9,280 nucleotides of DNA, from positions 11,470 through 20,749 of the forward strand of contig DPHE01000053.1 of NCBI GenBank assembly GCA_003521815.1, in the 5' to 3' direction. This stretch comes from Colwellia sp. (GTDB lineage: Bacteria; Pseudomonadota; Gammaproteobacteria; Enterobacterales; Alteromonadaceae). A program made the position numbers and the translations under genes. Below are positions 7,547 through 9,280 of the stretch, piece by piece (the stretch's first letter is position 1; each line of letters starts with the position of its first letter). The notes beneath the pieces were generated by a model. The model was not told the DNA's origin. It searched no databases and worked only from the letters and a program-made list of their open reading frames with translations.

Positions 7547-7571
7547 AATTACACATCATAAGGTTTTGTAG

Positions 7572-8525
7572 ATGAAAAACATTTTTCTATTCGGTGAGTG
7601 TATGATTGAATTAATGGCGGCTTCACAAGAAGAGTCATCAAATACAATGAAGCAATCGTTTGCCGGAGATGTTTTCAACACGGCTGTTTATCTTAAACGT
7701 ACGTTCGCTGATGTGAATGTACAGTTAGTTACAGCCATCGGGAAGGATCAATTTAGCGTCGATATGATCCGATATTTTAAAAATGAAAATATTGGTTCTG
7801 ATTTTGTTTTTCAATCAGAAACAAGAATTCCGGGCTTATACTCTATTCAACTTGATGAACAAGGAGAGCGTAGTTTTACATACTGGCGGGAAAACTCAGC
7901 CGCTCGTCAAGTAATGCAACATATTGATGATGAAGTTATTAGCCAATTATCAACAGGTGATATGTTTTTCTTTTCAGGTATTTCTTTGGCGGTAATTGAA
8001 CCAGATTCAAGAGAAAAGTTTTGGACTTTAATTGATAAATTAAAAACTTCAGGGATCCAAGTTGTATTTGATCCTAACTATCGTCCTCGAATGTGGAGTA
8101 GCCCTAAAGAAGCCCAGCAACAGTTTGAGTTAGCGTTACATAAATCAGACATATCGCTTCCTGGCGTTGATGACTTTGAACAATTATTTGGCATGACTAC
8201 CGTTGAAGAGGTTTACAATTACTGTAAACCTTTTGGCATAAATGAATTAATCATTAAAAATGGTGAGCAAGGTGTTTTAGTCGTTGTTGAAGGAATAATC
8301 TCAGAGTTTTCAATTACACCTGTAACAAACGTGGTTGATACGACCTCTGCGGGTGACTCGTTTAATGGTGTTTACCTTGGGTCTCGTATGGAAGGTTACT
8401 CTGTAAATAATTCAATTACATTAGCATCAAAAGCAGCCGGTTTTGTTATACAACACAGAGGTGCTATTGCACCAGCAGATGAATTTGATACGTTTATCAA
8501 CGCACAACTCGCGTTAGTTCAGTAA
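7572..8525 (+). CDS. kdgK: 2-keto-3-deoxygluconate kinase (PfkB/ribokinase family)
   Basis: 317 residues, cytoplasmic. It phosphorylates 2-keto-3-deoxy-D-gluconate with ATP to KDPG, the Entner-Doudoroff intermediate. The ribokinase fold shows FGECMIEL at the N-terminus and the substrate motif AGDVFNTA at 31-38. A KDG-kinase-like GLYSI (88-92) and YWRENSAAR (104-112) follow, then FDPNYRPRMW at 167-175. The PfkB signature DTTSAGDSFNG at 256-266 supplies the anion hole and catalytic base Asp262. AAGG lies eight bases before the ATG. The gene follows the terminator-like hairpin after a 67-base gap and is 17 bases ahead of eda. I see no clear promoter in that gap, so read-through from upstream is the likely source of transcript. 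PfkB kinases vary in substrate, but YWR with SAA and the eda neighbour make KDG the strong choice. Confidence 0.93.
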   Translation: MKNIFLFGECMIELMAASQEESSNTMKQSFAGDVFNTAVYLKRTFADVNVQLVTAIGKDQFSVDMIRYFKNENIGSDFVFQSETRIPGLYSIQLDEQGERSFTYWRENSAARQVMQHIDDEVISQLSTGDMFFFSGISLAVIEPDSREKFWTLIDKLKTSGIQVVFDPNYRPRMWSSPKEAQQQFELALHKSDISLPGVDDFEQLFGMTTVEEVYNYCKPFGINELIIKNGEQGVLVVVEGIISEFSITPVTNVVDTTSAGDSFNGVYLGSRMEGYSVNNSITLASKAAGFVIQHRGAIAPADEFDTFINAQLALVQ

Positions 8526-8542
8526 TTTAATAGGGATTATTC

Positions 8543-9166
8543 ATGACCTCATTTTCCACATTGATGGGAAAGCAAACTTTGCTACCTATCATTCAAGCAG
8601 ATAGCGTTGAGCAAGGACTTAATATTGGCAATGCTATGGCTAGTGCCGGTATCGGTTTAGTCGAAGTGGTGCTGAGAACCGACGCATCAATTGATATAAT
8701 AAAAGCCCTTAAATCTGAGTTACCTAATTTAAATGTTGGCGCGGGTACTGTACTTGACGCTGATATTTTAAAAAAAGCACTTGATGCAGGCAGCGATTTT
8801 ATTATTACACCAACCATATCAAGTAAATTATTAATCGACCTATCTTGCTGTAATATTCCTGTACTACCAGGTGTATCGAGTGCTTCGGATATACTGTTAG
8901 CTAGGGAATTTGGCTATACAGAGTTAAAATTGTTTCCAGCATCATTATCTGGCGGAGCACCATTTTTAAAAGCGATGGGTTCAGTTTTTAAGGGTATTTC
9001 ATTTTGCCCAACAGGCGGCATTAATGAGAGTAATCAACACGAATATTTAGCGTTAACTAATGTTTTTGCTGTGGGTGGAACATGGATTGCTAAGCCAGAT
9101 TGGGTAGAATTGGGTCAATGGTCAAAGATCACATCTGCTTGTATATCTGCTCAAAATATTAAGTAA
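8543..9166 (+). CDS. eda: KDPG aldolase (2-keto-3-deoxy-6-phosphogluconate aldolase)
   Basis: 207 residues, cytoplasmic class I aldolase. It splits KDPG into pyruvate and glyceraldehyde-3-phosphate, and members often also act on 4-hydroxy-2-oxoglutarate. It is a single TIM barrel of normal length. The Schiff-base lysine is Lys129 in ELKLFPAS, and the catalytic glutamate is Glu41 in VEVVLRT, followed by Arg45. The 88-residue spacing equals Glu45 to Lys133 in E. coli Eda. VGAGTVL (65-71), PGVSSASD (109-116) and the phosphate-binding PTGGI (156-160) with VGGTW (177-181) are all present. AGGGA six bases before the ATG supports the start. It is the last gene of the cluster and completes the route from alginate to central metabolism. 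A second eda copy for glucose metabolism may exist elsewhere; that cannot be seen here. Confidence 0.95.
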   Translation: MTSFSTLMGKQTLLPIIQADSVEQGLNIGNAMASAGIGLVEVVLRTDASIDIIKALKSELPNLNVGAGTVLDADILKKALDAGSDFIITPTISSKLLIDLSCCNIPVLPGVSSASDILLAREFGYTELKLFPASLSGGAPFLKAMGSVFKGISFCPTGGINESNQHEYLALTNVFAVGGTWIAKPDWVELGQWSKITSACISAQNIK

Positions 9167-9280
9167 ATGTAGTGCTTATTATAATCGCGGGGATTTTCAA
9201 TGTTTTTTAGCCGTTGTAAATTATCAACAATCCATTTGCCATTACCATAATGGAGACGGAAATTAGTGTGGGTGATTTAA
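9167..9280. other. non-coding tail after eda, no convincing gene
   Basis: No long open frame enters this stretch on either strand. A six-base inverted repeat, CCATTA-CCA-TAATGG, lies at 9239-9253 but has no T-run after it on either strand. I found no intrinsic terminator for eda. A 41-codon stop-free run on the minus strand (9276 down to the stop at 9151) looks protein-like, but it starts right after an in-frame TAA and has no ATG. Confidence 0.5.

Noticed and set aside
9239..9253. Inverted repeat CCATTA-CCA-TAATGG after eda as a terminator
   Set aside because: The stem is short and AT-rich and no T-run follows it on either strand.
9151..9276. Protein-like 41-codon stop-free run on the minus strand at the window end (contains GNGKWIVDNLQRLKN)
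   Set aside because: An in-frame TAA at 9277-9279 closes it and it has no ATG, so it is not the tail of an intact gene entering the window. I do not recognise the peptide; a decayed remnant or chance are both possible. A blastx of 9150-9280 plus the downstream flank would settle it.
1..9280. CRISPR array, tRNA or rRNA gene, insertion sequence, attachment site or phage genes
   Set aside because: I saw no repeated spacer pattern, tRNA or rRNA-like stretch, transposase or integrase reading frame, or flanking terminal repeats anywhere in the window.

Overview
This AT-rich window looks like the chromosome of a marine gammaproteobacterium, most likely in the order Alteromonadales (Colwellia, Thalassotalea, Glaciecola or Alteromonas-like). 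I infer this from the low GC content, the gene content and the style of the proteins; no single marker fixes the genus. It carries a compact alginate-degradation locus: one divergent regulator and six co-directional genes covering polymer depolymerisation, uptake and entry into the Entner-Doudoroff pathway.

Layout. Positions 1-156 are AT-rich non-coding sequence with a short direct repeat. Positions 157-900 (minus strand) encode a GntR/FadR-subfamily transcription factor. Positions 901-1252 are a divergent control region with three inverted repeats and a recognisable sigma-70 promoter facing the catabolic genes. Positions 1253-9166 (plus strand) encode, in order, a two-domain PL6 alginate lyase, a PL17 oligoalginate lyase, the cupin KdgF, an anion:cation-symporter-type MFS transporter, 2-keto-3-deoxygluconate kinase (KdgK) and KDPG aldolase (Eda). 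The first four genes are packed with gaps of 13, 9 and -1 bases. A hairpin with a T-run lies in the 67-base gap before kdgK, and kdgK and eda are 17 bases apart. Positions 9167-9280 hold no convincing gene.

How it works together (inference from family knowledge). The secreted lyases PL6 and PL17 cut alginate by beta-elimination down to unsaturated monouronate. The MFS protein carries the monomer across the inner membrane. KdgF speeds linearisation of the cyclic unsaturated sugar to DEHU (4-deoxy-L-erythro-5-hexoseulose uronate). A DEHU reductase, not encoded here, must make KDG. KdgK phosphorylates KDG to KDPG, and Eda splits KDPG into pyruvate and glyceraldehyde-3-phosphate. The divergent FadR-type regulator probably controls both directions.

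I found no wholly new system; this is a well-preserved example of a known type of pathway. The least explained parts are the palindromes in the control region, the very similar palindrome that forms the terminator-like hairpin before kdgK, and the missing reductase and outer-membrane receptor.
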